Of a DNA stretch of 64,000 nt, positions 11,279-22,775 are shown piece by piece. Made by a program: the position numbers and the translations under genes. Positions within the stretch are counted from its first letter, which is position 1. Each line of letters opens with the position of its first letter. Source of the stretch: Pleurostoma richardsiae (lineage: Eukaryota; Ascomycota; Sordariomycetes; Calosphaeriales; Pleurostomataceae); the NCBI GenBank assembly GCA_030052745.1, contig JANBVO010000012.1, forward strand, positions 310,001 to 374,000. The letters are read 5' to 3'. Under the pieces are notes generated by a model. It was not told the DNA's origin and ran no database searches. It saw only the letters and a list, made by a program, of their open reading frames with translations.

Positions 11279-12585
11279 CGCCGTGGGGCAGGAATGGCAG
11301 TTCTCCTAAGCTGATTCTCGGGAAAAGCGCAAGCGATTTGTTGCTGCGCTGGTTGCGTTGTGACCGTCGGTTTGTTTGCTACCTTAAATCGCCTGAAGCT
11401 TGGATGAGGCTCGCATGTTCCAGGAGCTTGGCAGCTTGGGAAGCTGTCCATTTCGGTGTGGACCCACTGGGAACCGAGGGGCGTGGAGCCGGCTTTACAG
11501 CAACCCGCAAAGAGACACGCATAGATAACCCTTGTATATTGTCTATGTGCTTCAGAGAACAGCACCAGACGACAAGTCGTCTATGAGAAACTCTGCTTGG
11601 TTCTCATATATAATGTCTTGTGTCGATGTTCCCTTCGCAGCTTTCTCTGCAGCCCGAGGGTAAAGGCAGGAAGAGGCGCGACGTGACGCGAGAGTAAACC
11701 TAGGTAGGTAGCTAAGAGCTGGCTACGTAATATTAGACTCTTACGATGTTTGGCTTCGGCGCCTCTGGATTATGGACTAATACAGTATATTCGCCAGCTA
11801 ATTGTAGCGGTCGGCGGTTCAGCTGTTGACTACACATCCAATGGTTCGTGATGAGTTTGATAGCGCCTCCAGGAGACGTGGCCTGGCTGGATCCTGGCAG
11901 ACTGCCTGTAGGTGCGTCAAAACTGGTTCAGGCGTCACCATCCGAACTGACAATTGCTCAGGGGGAGGTGTCTTCAATGCTTTTCCTGATTTGCGTCGTA
12001 GTGGACACCACAGCAAAATAATGCGACTGTAGGTTAGTCAAGATGTTGAGATGGTGCAAGCAAACAGGGACGGAGATGGGGTGAATCGGAGCTCCGCAAT
12101 TACAAGGCGAGGCCGAGCTGGCTGGGCCTGCGGCTCGTGCTGGGGAGAGGAGACAAGCAGACAGGGGCTTGAGGGGCCAAGCCAAGTGATTAGCTGCTGC
12201 TCTTGACGGGGTGCGGATCCGTCATGGCGTCCAGTCGGCGATACGAAATCAATCAATTTTCAATGCAATGCGCCCCACGACGCAGGCTGGCCGCAGGAAT
12301 AGCCAAGTCCGGCACGGAACGCGGCAGGGGATCTGATAGGAGGGTGTGGGCGTGTCGCCATACAATCTGTTGTTTAAGATACCCTGTCTACATCCGTACA
12401 GCCCGCCGCACTGCTGGATAAAAGTAGAATATTCCGATACCATTGCAGTTCCCGCCCGTCTGTCTCGCACCTCTCTCGCTGTTCCCAGACAAAAAAAGAA
12501 CCGGAGGGTAAGAGGCCAACAACACCGGCGCCGAACTGTCGAACCGCCGTTTCTGTCGGCTCGCGGCAGGCAACAGGGCGTCAAG
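11279..12585. promoter_or_regulatory. Divergent promoter region between RINT1/TIP20 and ferric reductase genes
   Basis: This 1.3-kb region holds both 5' ends. Position 12331-12339 reads ATCTGATAG, one base off the fungal iron-regulator GATA site ATCWGATAA. The leader of the reductase gene has an open frame back to 12346, but it is unlike coding sequence. Confidence 0.45.
12331..12339 (+). promoter_or_regulatory. Candidate SreA/Fep1-type GATA site
   Basis: ATCTGATAG matches 8 of 9 positions of ATCWGATAA, the motif bound by iron-sensing GATA repressors in ascomycetes (established for that family). It lies about 247 bp upstream of the reductase start codon. One near-match is weak evidence on its own. 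Confidence 0.3.
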
Positions 12586-14570
12586 ATGGGCTGGCCCTAC
12601 CACTTCCTCGATCTGTCCCACGAGGAGAAGCACGAACGCCGGCTGACCCTCGACCGGTATGCCGGCTACGCGCAGCTGTCTGCCTTCCTCCCCGCCTTGA
12701 TCTTCCTGATCTACCGGTTCGCCTGCTGGGTCTCCAAAGCAGTCGGTGCCAGGCGCAGGTCGTACGATGTCATTCCCGACTCGCCGTCCCTCAAGGTCAA
12801 GCGCCAGAGCTCATCTGGAGCTTGGGCCACCCAGATCCGGATCCTACGCTGGTGGCTCGAGGATGACGTTGTCGCCTTCGGCCAGGCGTGGGGCACACGA
12901 GATGTCTGGATTGTCGGCGCCGCGTGGTCCATCTGGCTGTTGGTCCTGTGTGTCGTCGGCACTGGAAACGGTACGTTGGCTACCTGTCTAAGTCTAGGGG
13001 TCCACGTGAAAGTCATGTGCCGCCAGTCGACCACTTCACCCCCCTACCTGTGCATCGCACCCCCTGAATTCTATTCTGTTATTCCGCTCTCACTGGCCTG
13101 CAACGCCCCCTTTTCTAGTATTTGTGTGCAATGCTGATGGGTGCTACAGACTATCTGCATCTGACGAAGCGCTTCGGCATCATCGCCGCTTCGCAGTTCC
13201 CCGTCCAGTACCTCCTGTCGTTGAAGTCCATCAACCCCTTCGCCTTCGCCTTCCGCTCCTCTCATGAGCAGATGAACCGATGGCATCGCCTTCTCGGCCG
13301 TATTGTTTATGGCCTCCTCATCCTCCATGCCATCTTCTACGTGAACTACTTCATCCAGGTGGGGATCCTGAGGAGACGGCTGTTCGCCCCTGTCGTGGCG
13401 GCTGGCGTCCTTTCTCTCATTGGCATGACCCTCATGTACACCACGGCTCTCCACTGGATCAGGCACTACTCCTATCGCATATTTTTCATCACTCACCTGG
13501 TCGTCGCCATGTGCCTCCCCCCGTTTCTCTTCTTCCACGCGAAGTCGGCCAACATCTACATGGCGGAGGCGTTCCTGGCCTTCATCGCTGATCTCGCCTG
13601 GCGGAAGATCGACACAGTCGCGGCACTAGCGACCGTCGAGTCCATCCCCGGCACCAACCTGATCAAGATTTCTGCGTCCATCCCCTACAGCAAGGTCAAC
13701 CGCTTCCGGGAGCACCCCGGCTCGCACATCTACCTCTCCATCCCCGCCGCGGCCCGGCCGTCGTCGAACCCGGCGTCCATCTCCTTCCTGCTGTTCGAGT
13801 TCCTCTACAACCCCTTCACGGTCGCCGCCGTGGACGAGGAGACCGGCGACCTCACCCTCGTCGCCCGCCACCGCAGCGGCCCCGTCACGGCCGCCCTCGC
13901 CAGGTTCGCCGGGATCCACCCGGCCACCGCGCCCTCAGGCACCATCGTCAGCCACGAGGAGGGCAAGATCCCGCTGGGCATCGAGGGGCCGTACGGAGCG
14001 GTGGACCACTTTCGCAGGCTGTCGGGAGGGGACTACGACCGCGTGCTCCTCGTGGCGGGCGGCGTGGGCGCCACGTTCACGGTGCCGCTGTACCGCGCCC
14101 TTCTGCACGACAACCCCACTACTAGGGTCGAGATGGCGTGGGCGGTGCGCGGCGCGGGGGACGCGACGTGGGCGGTGGCGGGGCGGGACGGCAAGGGGAT
14201 TATCGACGACAATAACGTGCACATCTTCCTAACGGGGGACATCCTCGCCTCCGATGGCGGCGGCTCCGCGGCAACGGCGGCAGCAGGGACACCGCCCCCG
14301 AGCGGTGGTGAGAGCCGGGACGGCGAGGTGGAGATGAGCACGATGTACCGCGACCGGCAGCAGGGGGGCCGGTACACGTCTCGGCACAACCGGCGGCGGC
14401 CGGACCTGAAGAAGGTCGTGGACGACGCGTTCCGGCACGGGAGTGAGGAGCGGGTCGCGGTGCTGGTGTGCGGGCCGGAGGAGATGGGGAGGGAAGTGAG
14501 GGGGCATGTCGGGGCGTGGGTGAGGAAAGGGAGGGTGGTGTGGTGGCATAACGAGGCCTTTGGATGGTGA
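12586..14570 (+). CDS. Ferric reductase-like transmembrane flavocytochrome (FRE/NOX superfamily)
   Basis: Two exons, 12586-12970 and 13150-14570, make 601 residues. Several hydrophobic helices fill the first 300 residues. The ferric-reductase domain shows the histidines expected for two stacked b-type hemes: NRWHRLLGRIVYGLLILHAIFY and, on the next helix pair, FFITHLVVAMCLPPFLFFHAK. The flavin domain then shows LYNPFTVA in place of the usual HPFT(I/V), and GIEGPYGA. The NAD(P)H domain shows VLLVAGGVGATFTVPLYRALL and ends with VAVLVCGPEEM and a C-terminal aromatic tail (WWHNEAFGW). Such proteins move electrons from NADPH across a membrane to Fe(III), Cu(II) or oxygen. The substrate is not decided by sequence. 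A 100-residue low-complexity insert sits inside the NAD domain. Confidence 0.9.
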
Positions 14571-14800
14571 TTTCCAAGGGATTTCCGCCTTGATCTGCCG
14601 TGTGGTCATCCTCTACGACTTGAACCTGGAGGTGTGTATATTGGTTGGCCATAAATTGACTTTGTATAGACATTATGGGTCGCATCACTGGGAAAGATCA
14701 AATACCATTCTGTTTAAGCTGCTCAACCTAAAGCATGGAGTATAATTGGGCAAGGTCCGTGCCAGACACATCTAGACTAAGCTTTCGGGAGGAGGTGATA

Positions 14801-14841
14801 CTGTCCGTAGGATAATTATCCTGTCCGCTTCAAGCGGACAG
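14801..14841. repeat. Stacked palindromes
   Basis: Positions 14809-14822 are a perfect 14-bp palindrome (AGGATAATTATCCT). Positions 14821-14841 form a perfect hairpin with 10-bp arms (CTGTCCGCTT and AAGCGGACAG) around one base. CTGTCCG also starts at 14801, so the block begins and ends with the same inverted word. Confidence 0.8.
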
Positions 14842-14960
14842 TCTTTGAGATGACTCGGACCCCTACATGCTGAATAATGGCATCAAATTGATAACGATTC
14901 GTCCAGGACTGGTCAGTCGGATTAGCGGTTACACCGTTTCCTGCCACCGCAGCTGCCCAA

Positions 14961-15045
14961 CAGGCTTGACTGGCCTTGACTGGCCGGTTCAAATTGACAG
15001 GCTCACTAGGCTTGGCTGGGTTTAACAAGTTTCGAACAGCCTGTC
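14961..15045. mobile_element. Possible hAT-type DNA transposon or MITE relic (subterminal repeats only)
   Basis: The stretch has repeated words CAGGCTTGAC, CCTTGACTGGCC and AGGCTTGGCTGGG, and an inverted pair GACAGGCT (14996-15003) / AGCCTGTC (15038-15045). Repeated GGC/GCC-containing words near the ends are known for fungal hAT elements. No transposase frame or target-site duplication was found, so this is only a suggestion. Confidence 0.25.
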
Positions 15046-15954
15046 AGCCCGTTCCGACCTGTTGGACGTTTCTTCTGGCCCTGTGCAGATAGGTGCAGGA
15101 CTGCGACGTGCTGTAATTAGAGTGATGAAATACTAGAGAGTCTCACATAGCAGGGTAATGTAGCCAGTATCGTGATGCCAGAGTTAACCCTACATTTTAC
15201 ACTTTCTGAAGAAGCTGGCTAGAGTGCGTCTCCGACTAATGGCTGACAACATATAATGCAGCTGCATGTATGTGTTGGCACCCAGCATGCATCTCGCCCG
15301 GACGATGAGGTTCTTCGCCTCTTCGGGACCACAACCCCCGCGGGAGGCCATCATCTTTAGGCGAGGGGATTTCTGGGTTCTCTCCATGAAGTGTGGCTAT
15401 CCGCCAAGCAGTGCATCAGCTGAGGCGAGCCGGTTTCGTCGCTGTCTACTCGTAAAAGTTGGCTTCTCGTTAAATTTACTGACTGCTTCGGGCTTGCGCC
15501 ACGGTTCTGTGGCCAATATGAAGCAAAAGTTAGCTAATGCCCAATTCGAAATCCCAATAGATCTCGCAATTTCTCACAGTACAGGTATCTTTTGAGCCTC
15601 ATTCTCGCACAAAGGTAGTGTTGTAACTATCGCGTTGTTAGAACTACCAAACTTACCCCTATCTCTAGTACCATGGGAATTAGGAATACCTAAGGCTCTC
15701 TCTCAAAGTCTTCACAGTCGACTTTATCGAAATCTTGATGAGTGACTACGAGAGCCGCTTCCCTTGCCGAGATAGGACCGGATGCCCACGACTTGCAGGT
15801 GGCAAGCTGCAGCCGCAACACAAAGCCGACCGACAATAGGTATCTAGTACATCCGCACGGATTGATACAGTTTGAGGGGAGGCAGGGGACACTTTGTTTA
15901 TATATTAGGCTGTGCGTGGTCTAAATCATTTCAACTCACTCCTCACGGCCTTAC

Positions 15955-16352
15955 ATGAAGACGCATATCATGACCACCGTCGATTCGCGCACCAAACCAA
16001 AGTCTTTCCTCACAAGTCTAGGTCGCCGGGTCACATCCCTCCTGGGCAAGCACCAAGGAGACTCATCGGCGTCGTATGGACCGGCAAGAAGGAGCTGTAG
16101 CTCGACAGCGTGTCGTCGTACAACTTGTCCATCGGCAAGTTGAAGGGACATCTAAAAGATTTGTTTCTTGAGTTCGGCGAGAGGAATCATGTACCCAGAG
16201 TTGTGAAGGTAAGAGTTGCAAAAAGAAGCACATGAATCGACGAAACGACGCTGGACTCTGGCGGACTAAGCAAATTCTCATAATAGTTGGACGACGAGGA
16301 AACCTATATCTTTGAAAACCTGGAAATTCTCAGCAAGGCATGTCAGACATAA
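15955..16352 (+). pseudogene. Possible small spliced gene or gene relic, function unknown
   Basis: Two exon-like pieces are joined by a well-formed intron. Piece one (16101-16208) reads in frame through YNLSIGKLKGHLKDLFLEF and ends at a GTAAGA donor. The intron (16209-16286, 78 bp) has an ACTAAGC branch site and a TAG acceptor. Piece two (16287-16352) reads LDDEETYIFENLEILSKACQ and ends in TAA. Just before 16101 the same frame has a TAG, and the only upstream start nearby (15955, MKTHIMTTVDSRTKPK) would need a weak GTCACA donor to connect. It is therefore either a small gene of about 80 residues or the tail of a decayed one. No family was recognised. Confidence 0.25.
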
Positions 16353-16838
16353 GCAGAATATTGAGAATGTTCTATTTCCCAGCGGAGTAGGCGCATAGAA
16401 ATGCGATCGACCGACTAAGGGGACAGGGGATACCGCCAACGATAGACGAAGAGGCTAGCTGACAGGAATCCAAGGATGGCGGAGGAAAATGGGGTTGCCA
16501 CAATCGATTTTTGTTATTCAGCGGTAGAGGCCGAGGCCCAGTCTTTGTACAAGTACATTGTTCGTAAAGGTAATAGTGGTCGGTATTGATGGCTGCATGA
16601 TAAGCGTCCATTATTTCGACCGACATGCAGGCTCGGCGCATCCTGCACCGTACAGAGGCTCTAGAAAGCTGAGCAACCAACTGGCAAGGAGCGGCAGTTG
16701 GGATGATATGTAATTTGAAGAGGGGTACCCGTAGCCTTATCTTCAATACTGAGAGGTCTTCATTCACATCTATCTCCCGTTTTACCAGCATTTCACATCG
16801 GCTGCCCCAGACAGCACCCTTGTAGACAGTTCGCAGGC

Positions 16839-19248
16839 ATGGACCAGGACGACACAGACCAGTTCCTTCATATTCTAGCGGTTGCTGATAACTACCCTCA
16901 GACGCTGTTGAGGCAGAATGATGGGATTTCGTATGTGGAAAGAGACAATAGTATCTTCTTAATGAATGAGGACAACCTCTTCGACGAGGACATGAACAGG
17001 TATATCAGGCTCAATATACGAGATTATGGGGACGCGAGAGATGGTGAGCTGTTCTATTCAGGTGCCCGGAGTCAATAAGGCAGTATTTTGACGTGAGATT
17101 AGTCTCTCTACACCGGCATGACGGATGCGAGAGAGCCAGTGAGTGTTGCGTATAGTATCTTCGCTCAGACAAGATGCTGATCTTTGAACCACCAGATACG
17201 GTGGGAGGAGTGTCCTTTAGACACTTTCTTGTCCCAGATATTGACCAGCTGAGACAACGCATCGTCCGAGGGGGTCCAGAACAGCGAGAGCACATCATTC
17301 CGGATCCCAAGTGTCGCTTTATGTAAGCTGGCCTTCTTGTCCCCAGAACTCCATGGTTTCGGTATTGCTGGCTAATCTCATGGGAACCATCTCGACCAGT
17401 CTGTTGAACACCCTGCACGCAGAGTCGCGGCTTCTTTGCCTAACAAAAGAGATGCTGTTCATGCTCCTCACGTACCACCAAGTCTCGCCGTGCTACCTGC
17501 CCTTTATTGCCTGCCTTACCTCGTCGACGGGCGCCAAAGGCTTCAGCGCTGGTGGATCCAGGGGCCCGCGTATGAATCCTTTCGGACGGAGCGGCCAGCA
17601 CTACCAGTTCGCGTTCCGGCTGCATGGCATGGTGTCGCTAGACGATCGGCTGCACAAATGGCGCCAGCACACGGCTGCCATCTACCATCACTTCGACGTG
17701 CAGAACGGATCCGCGTTGTGGATATTGACCGCACCTCTGGATCAGACAGTCAATTGCAAAAGAAAGAACTTTGTATGGGAGAAGGTGAAGAAGCACATCC
17801 ACGCGGACTCGGGAGGAGGACTTGGGGCCCAAATAACTGATGAGGAGGGCTGGAAACGGTTCGAGGCCTCCTTGGATATCATTGTTGCCATTGTCGAGTG
17901 GTCGCTGGAGGGATGCTCCGTATATGCGTACGAGCTGAGCGAAAGAATCGAGAAAGTTGTAGGTATTGAGTCCTAATCACACGGATGTCTTCTTGCTGAC
18001 TTGTTCCTCCTAGAACAACATCTGGCTTGGGGTCTTACTCTTTGATAGCTATGTATCTGACGAGGGCCCTGAGCTTTTTACCCGACACATGCGGCCGTTG
18101 CACAACATCATGGACAATATCCAGGTGCTAAGCAACCGGCTAAAGGACAACCCGCCGGTTCTCGAGTCCATGATTGACTTCTATGCCAAGGAAATCAACC
18201 GGTGCCAAGGATCCTCGCTGTGCGGCGACGAGAAGTGCACCGTACGCCCAGAGGTGCGCGCGGCGTTTGACTCCTTTAAAGCGCGAATGCAGGCGGCACT
18301 AGCGGAGACGCATGGGATCATCAAGCAGGTTGGCTATCTCGAGTCTTTCGTTCAGAACAAGGAGAATTTGGTCAGTGTTCTCCCGTCGGTGAATAGAAGT
18401 TAAACACTAAGAAGTCCCAGGTCCAACATCTACTACAGATCAGACAGAACCGCGACATGCAGCGCATCACCGAGGCTACGCTCAAGGACTCGTCCGCGAT
18501 GCGGCAGTTCTCTGTGATTACGCTCATTCTCCTTCCAATTACCGTGGTGTCTGTAAGTAAAGTCTTTTCCAATGGACCTCTCAAAATCGACCTCGTTGGC
18601 AACGGCTGACATGGGCTTCAGACAGTGCTATCTACCGACATCGTCAAGTTTCAGGGCCTCTCGAGCAACAACAGTCCAGGATCCACCGCCAACAGCGGCA
18701 GCACTGGGACCTCTCGATCTCCGGCCTACAGCTTCTCTCCCGCTGCCTTTGGCACCTGGGCAGTGGCCGGAACCCTCCTGACCTTCGTGTGCCTCGCCTT
18801 CTCCACTCATGCGTGGCTACCCGAGGGCAACTTTCGCGCGGCCTTCCACATCAACGACCGCCTTAGCCTAAAAGACTCTTCGTCGGTGGGAGCGGAGGCT
18901 GGTGACGACGAGGAGACGACGAGGAAGAAATCCGCACCACCCTCGTCCATACGTCCGACGGAGGTTCCAGAGCACCTCTTCCAGTCTCAGTCCCAGTCCG
19001 TGTCTCCCACGACGCTCGTGACATCGACGCCGCCGCCCTCATCCACGGTGGAGCGAAGTACTGCGATGGCACAACATTCCACTGGCTCGGAAGGCGCAGT
19101 AGTAGAGCAGCCTCGAATGGAGGACAATCATGCCGCGGCAATTGGCGAGAAGCTGCGCGGCAGGGTGAGCCGTGTCTTGCAGTCGCTGCATGCGCTGGTG
19201 ACACAGAGGAGAGATACCGCGCAGGAGCATGAGATGGTAGTTGTTTGA
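16839..19248 (+). CDS. CorA-like transporter-domain membrane protein
   Basis: Seven exons fit: 16839-16999, 17062-17138, 17196-17322, 17400-17958, 18014-18370, 18421-18552, 18622-19248. All are in phase with GT-AG introns of 50-77 bp, giving 679 residues. The middle carries the fungal CorA-like pattern: CRFILLNTLHAESRLLCLTKEMLFMLLTYHQVSP, a cytosolic alpha/beta region with LDIIVAIVEWSLEG, then a long helix that leads into two C-terminal membrane segments (FSVITLILLPITVVSTVLS and FGTWAVAGTLLTFVCLAF). The canonical GMN triplet of magnesium channels is absent after the first segment; STDIVKF stands there. Fungal genomes carry many such proteins whose transport activity is unproven. A Ser/Thr/Pro-rich tail of about 110 residues follows the last segment. 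Confidence 0.82.
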
Positions 19249-21112
19249 GGGCGGGAGGCTAGCAGTTGCTGGTTGCTCATGTGTTTCTGGAGATACCTCG
19301 TCCTCAGGGCAAAGAGACTGGAAGCAAAAGAAAGAGTTGGAAAATAAGCTTCTAAAAGCCTCTATCTCAATTGATCAACCAGGCGTACAGGACCAGGTTC
19401 AAAAGACTCTTTTCGGATATCGCCAGAGTGCTGAAAATTAGCTGCCCGGAGGTCGCTAAGACTGCAAATGGAAGTCTCGTGACGGTTTCCTAATCATGAT
19501 GATAAGAGCCATAACTATTTTGGTCATTACTCCTCAGATGCACCATCTAGAGTACAGATGGGGTCAACTCTTGTAGCCTGCATGCATACGTAAGGGGCGC
19601 GCAACATGCGGCTCGGTCCAGGACGATGCAGGTGGAGTGGGCGACAGCTGCCTGGGCCAGCCACCCGGGCAATTTCCTCTAGATCCAACTCCATGAAATA
19701 AGGAATGCGTGTGTTCCTTACATCTGCAGCGTTCTGACCGGTCAATGACTCTTTTCTCTATTCGGCATGTCTTAGGCGTCTTTTCTCATTCCGGACATCC
19801 TCCCTGCCAGGCAACCACCGCACTTCGGGGACCGGTGGTCTTTTCCCGGCCGTGCAGCCGAGGTGGAGGTGGGCTTGGACGCGACCTCCTGCAGGCGCAA
19901 TGACCCGGCGATGCAGGTCTCAATGACGAAAACTTCCAAAAACAGACGCAATGCCTGTTATGCCTCATGAGCCTGACGTCAAGGCAGATGGGGATGGATC
20001 ATGGGGTAGCCATGGATCCCAGAGAGGCGGCTGCCAGCCGCCCGAGTGCTGCCTGTGTGCGTGACTGCCTGTGCCTGACTAGGCGGCGTCTCTCCCGTCT
20101 CAAGGCTTCCCGACACCGAGCAACTCCTCACTCGTCCGAACTGTGCAGCCCATAATTATCGTCTCTCCAGGAGACACAGTCCGGGGGAACCGAATTCTCA
20201 TTTCCTACCGGCTTTATCTTTAAACGGGAATCTGGAAATGCGTCACCAAGACTGAGGTCAACCTGGCTTCTGCTTCTTTGCGGCCGTTACACAGAGTTGG
20301 GGGCCAAAAGATACGCCTTGCGCGTCGTCCTACGTGGTCGTAGCCACTCGACCAAGTAGACAGTCCAATGCCGCGAGTGCGGGCGAGCATGAAATCGTAT
20401 TACTGAATCCTAAAATCCTATCGTCTATATAGAAAGGCTTGAGCTTGGGAGCCCACCCTGTTCCTCTTTCCTCGTTTCTTCGCGGCGTCTCACCGCGGAC
20501 CTGTGAGAGGCTCGCTTCCTTCACTGCTTCCTCGTCCCAGTGGCTGTCCAAGCGCTGAGCCTCGGATGGAGGACTCCAAACTCTAAAATTTAGGCACGGC
20601 AAGTTCCCGAGCCATCTCCATGCTCATCGACAAGTGTCCCCGTGCCTCAGACACGATCTGCCAGGGTTCCTATGTTCGTCCCGATAGAGACTCAAGTGAG
20701 TCATTTGGTCTATTGACCGTTGAGACTGTGGGCCAAAATAGACTCCTAGACTTGTCCTTGCCTATGTTTTGCATGATCTGGCGGATCAATGAAGTTAGGA
20801 GACCTCCTTCGGGGTGGTTGGTATTTTCTCAAAGGGTCGACATGGTCGTCATGTGAGGTTGTGGTGAGTTCGTGCTTCTCTTTTTGCGGACAATGGCTGG
20901 CACGGCGTGGGTTGTCTTGAGTTGAGTTGCCACTGCTGCCTGTTGCGAAATACGCAGATGCTACCGGGCATCTTGTATAATAATACTCAGAGAGTCACGC
21001 TGCCTCCACGTGTCACATCGACTTCACTATCTCATCAACACCTTTCATGAATCTCTATTACTTCCCTTACAGTTGAACAAGTCGGCAGCTACCAGGCCAT
21101 ACTACCTTCACC
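19249..21112. other. Intergenic between CorA-like and 2OG oxygenase genes
   Basis: About 1.9 kb holding the 3' end of one gene and the promoter of the next. No supported gene, repeat or RNA gene was seen. Confidence 0.5.
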
Positions 21113-22775
21113 ATGGTGGAGGAGCGAGACATACCGGATGTTAGCGACATGTCCATCGACGATGAAGAGAGCAGCGGAGATGAAGCCGCAGAGCTCACAG
21201 CGAGCCTACTGGCTCAGTTGCGCTCTACCATTGACCAGCAGCACAACCGTGCGACCTTTGCCTGCGGTGGTGCCATCCCAATCACGAAGCCAGAGCCTTC
21301 CTCGCGGCCTAGAAACCCCCTCGGACAGGATCAAGACAGCAGGAAGCTGACTTCGACCCCGGCGACTATCCGCTGGGACCCCACTGGTCCAGATGTCCCG
21401 GCCACACGTTCGAAGATCACATTCCCTCTTGAGACTTCCACGGAGGAGAACTTGCAGCGTCTAGTACAGGACGCCGCACCGGCCACATTCGGCCTCAAGG
21501 GCGAGGATGTCTATGATGAGACTTACCGTAAGGCCTTGAAGATGGAGCCAACGGCATTCACCACGAACTTCAACCCCTACGAGCTCGGCATCATCGATAC
21601 TATTGCACAGTTGCTGCTTCCAAGCCGGGTTGATTCGAAAATTCAACGTTCCGTGAGAGCTGAGCTGTACAAAATGAACGTTGGTTGCATCCTAACATGG
21701 AGAGGAACCCTTCCACCTCCCCCATGCCCTCTCATAGAAGTAGTTTACTGATGACATCTTAGATCTACTCTGGCCCGTCTGGGAAATTCAAGCCGCATGT
21801 CGATACTCCTCGCTCCAACACCCAGTTCGGCTCACTCGTAGTTTGTCTGCCTGTGGAACACGAGGGCGGACAGCTGCAGGTCCGCCACAAGGACAAGGAA
21901 ATGACTTTCGACTGGAGTACCCAGAGAGACGAGCCGGACCACGCATATATCCGCTGGGCCGCATTCTACAGCGACTGCGAGCACGAGGTTCTCGAGGTGG
22001 TGTCGGGCTACCGCATCACCTTGACCTACAACCTCTACGCTGTCCGCGGAAACGGCTTCCTGGCTGGTCGCTCTCCTGCCCTGGATCCTAGCCATCTGCC
22101 GCTTTATCAGTTCGTCGAGTCGATGCTTAGAGAGCAAAACTTCATGCCAGACGGTGAGCATATAAGCATTTCGTCAGCTCCTGTACGAGACACGGCTAGC
22201 TAACATAGACCCAGGAGGCTACCTCGGCTTTTTCTGCACGCACGCGTACCCCCACGCCAACGCCGACCACACCATCTTCCCCGACGCCCTCAAGGGCCTG
22301 GACATGGTCCTGTGGGAGACATTCAACTCGCTGGATCTCACCGTCGAGCTGCGCCCCGTCGTCAAGTACAGCGAGCGCGCCGACGATGAGGACGAGGAGG
22401 AGGAAGAGGACCGGCCCGTGGCGCTGCTGGGGACCGACTTTGAGGTCTATCTAACCGACTCAGTGGTTGGGTTCGGCAAGACGGAGGACGACGTGCTGAA
22501 GGAGTGGGGTGATAGGCGAAAGCCAGTGCTGGATGTCGAGTACGGAGACGTGCACTGGCTAACCAGGCCGCGGCATCAGGAGCTGCAGCTAGTCTATGTC
22601 GCCGTGAGTTTAAAACCCCCTTTCCGCTCTGTTGTTGCCAATACCTCTTGATGGTTCGAGGGCTGAGCTGACCGTGTCCTAGTACGGCAACGAGCCCTCG
22701 GTTGGGGCGGAGTACTCCGACTGCGCTATCGTCGTTGAAGTGCCGGCCTTCGGGAAGCGGGCTGGCGAGGAGTAG
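21113..22775 (+). CDS. 2-oxoglutarate/Fe(II) oxygenase (prolyl 4-hydroxylase-like)
   Basis: There are four exons, 21113-21679, 21763-22153, 22215-22603 and 22683-22775, giving 479 residues. The first donor is GTTGGT, which is weak, but the join AELYKMN-IYSGPSGKF keeps the family pattern. The catalytic core is plain: the iron-binding HxD in KPHVDTPRSNTQFGSLVVCLP (H201, D203), the strand VEHEGGQLQVRH, the second iron histidine in SDCEHEVLEV (H263) and the 2OG-binding arginine in GYRITLTYNLY (R273). Enzymes of this fold use 2-oxoglutarate and O2 to hydroxylate protein or small-molecule targets. The target here is unknown. Residues 1-70 are acidic and low-complexity, and there is an acidic run near DEDEEEEEDR in exon 3. 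It is convergent with the VanZ-like gene. Confidence 0.87.

Larger units (their letters stand above)
14571..16838. other. Gene-poor region with palindromes and possible transposon relics
   Basis: About 2.3 kb between the reductase gene and the CorA-like gene. It contains stacked palindromes (14809-14841), a cluster of short direct and inverted words that looks like subterminal DNA-transposon sequence (14961-15045), and a possible small spliced gene or relic (15955-16352). These are listed separately. No long open frame is present. Confidence 0.5.

Noticed and set aside
10103-11314. 403-codon plus-strand frame
   Set aside because: Antisense shadow of RINT1/TIP20; composition is Leu/Val/Glu/Gly-rich as expected from the opposite strand of GC3-rich coding DNA.
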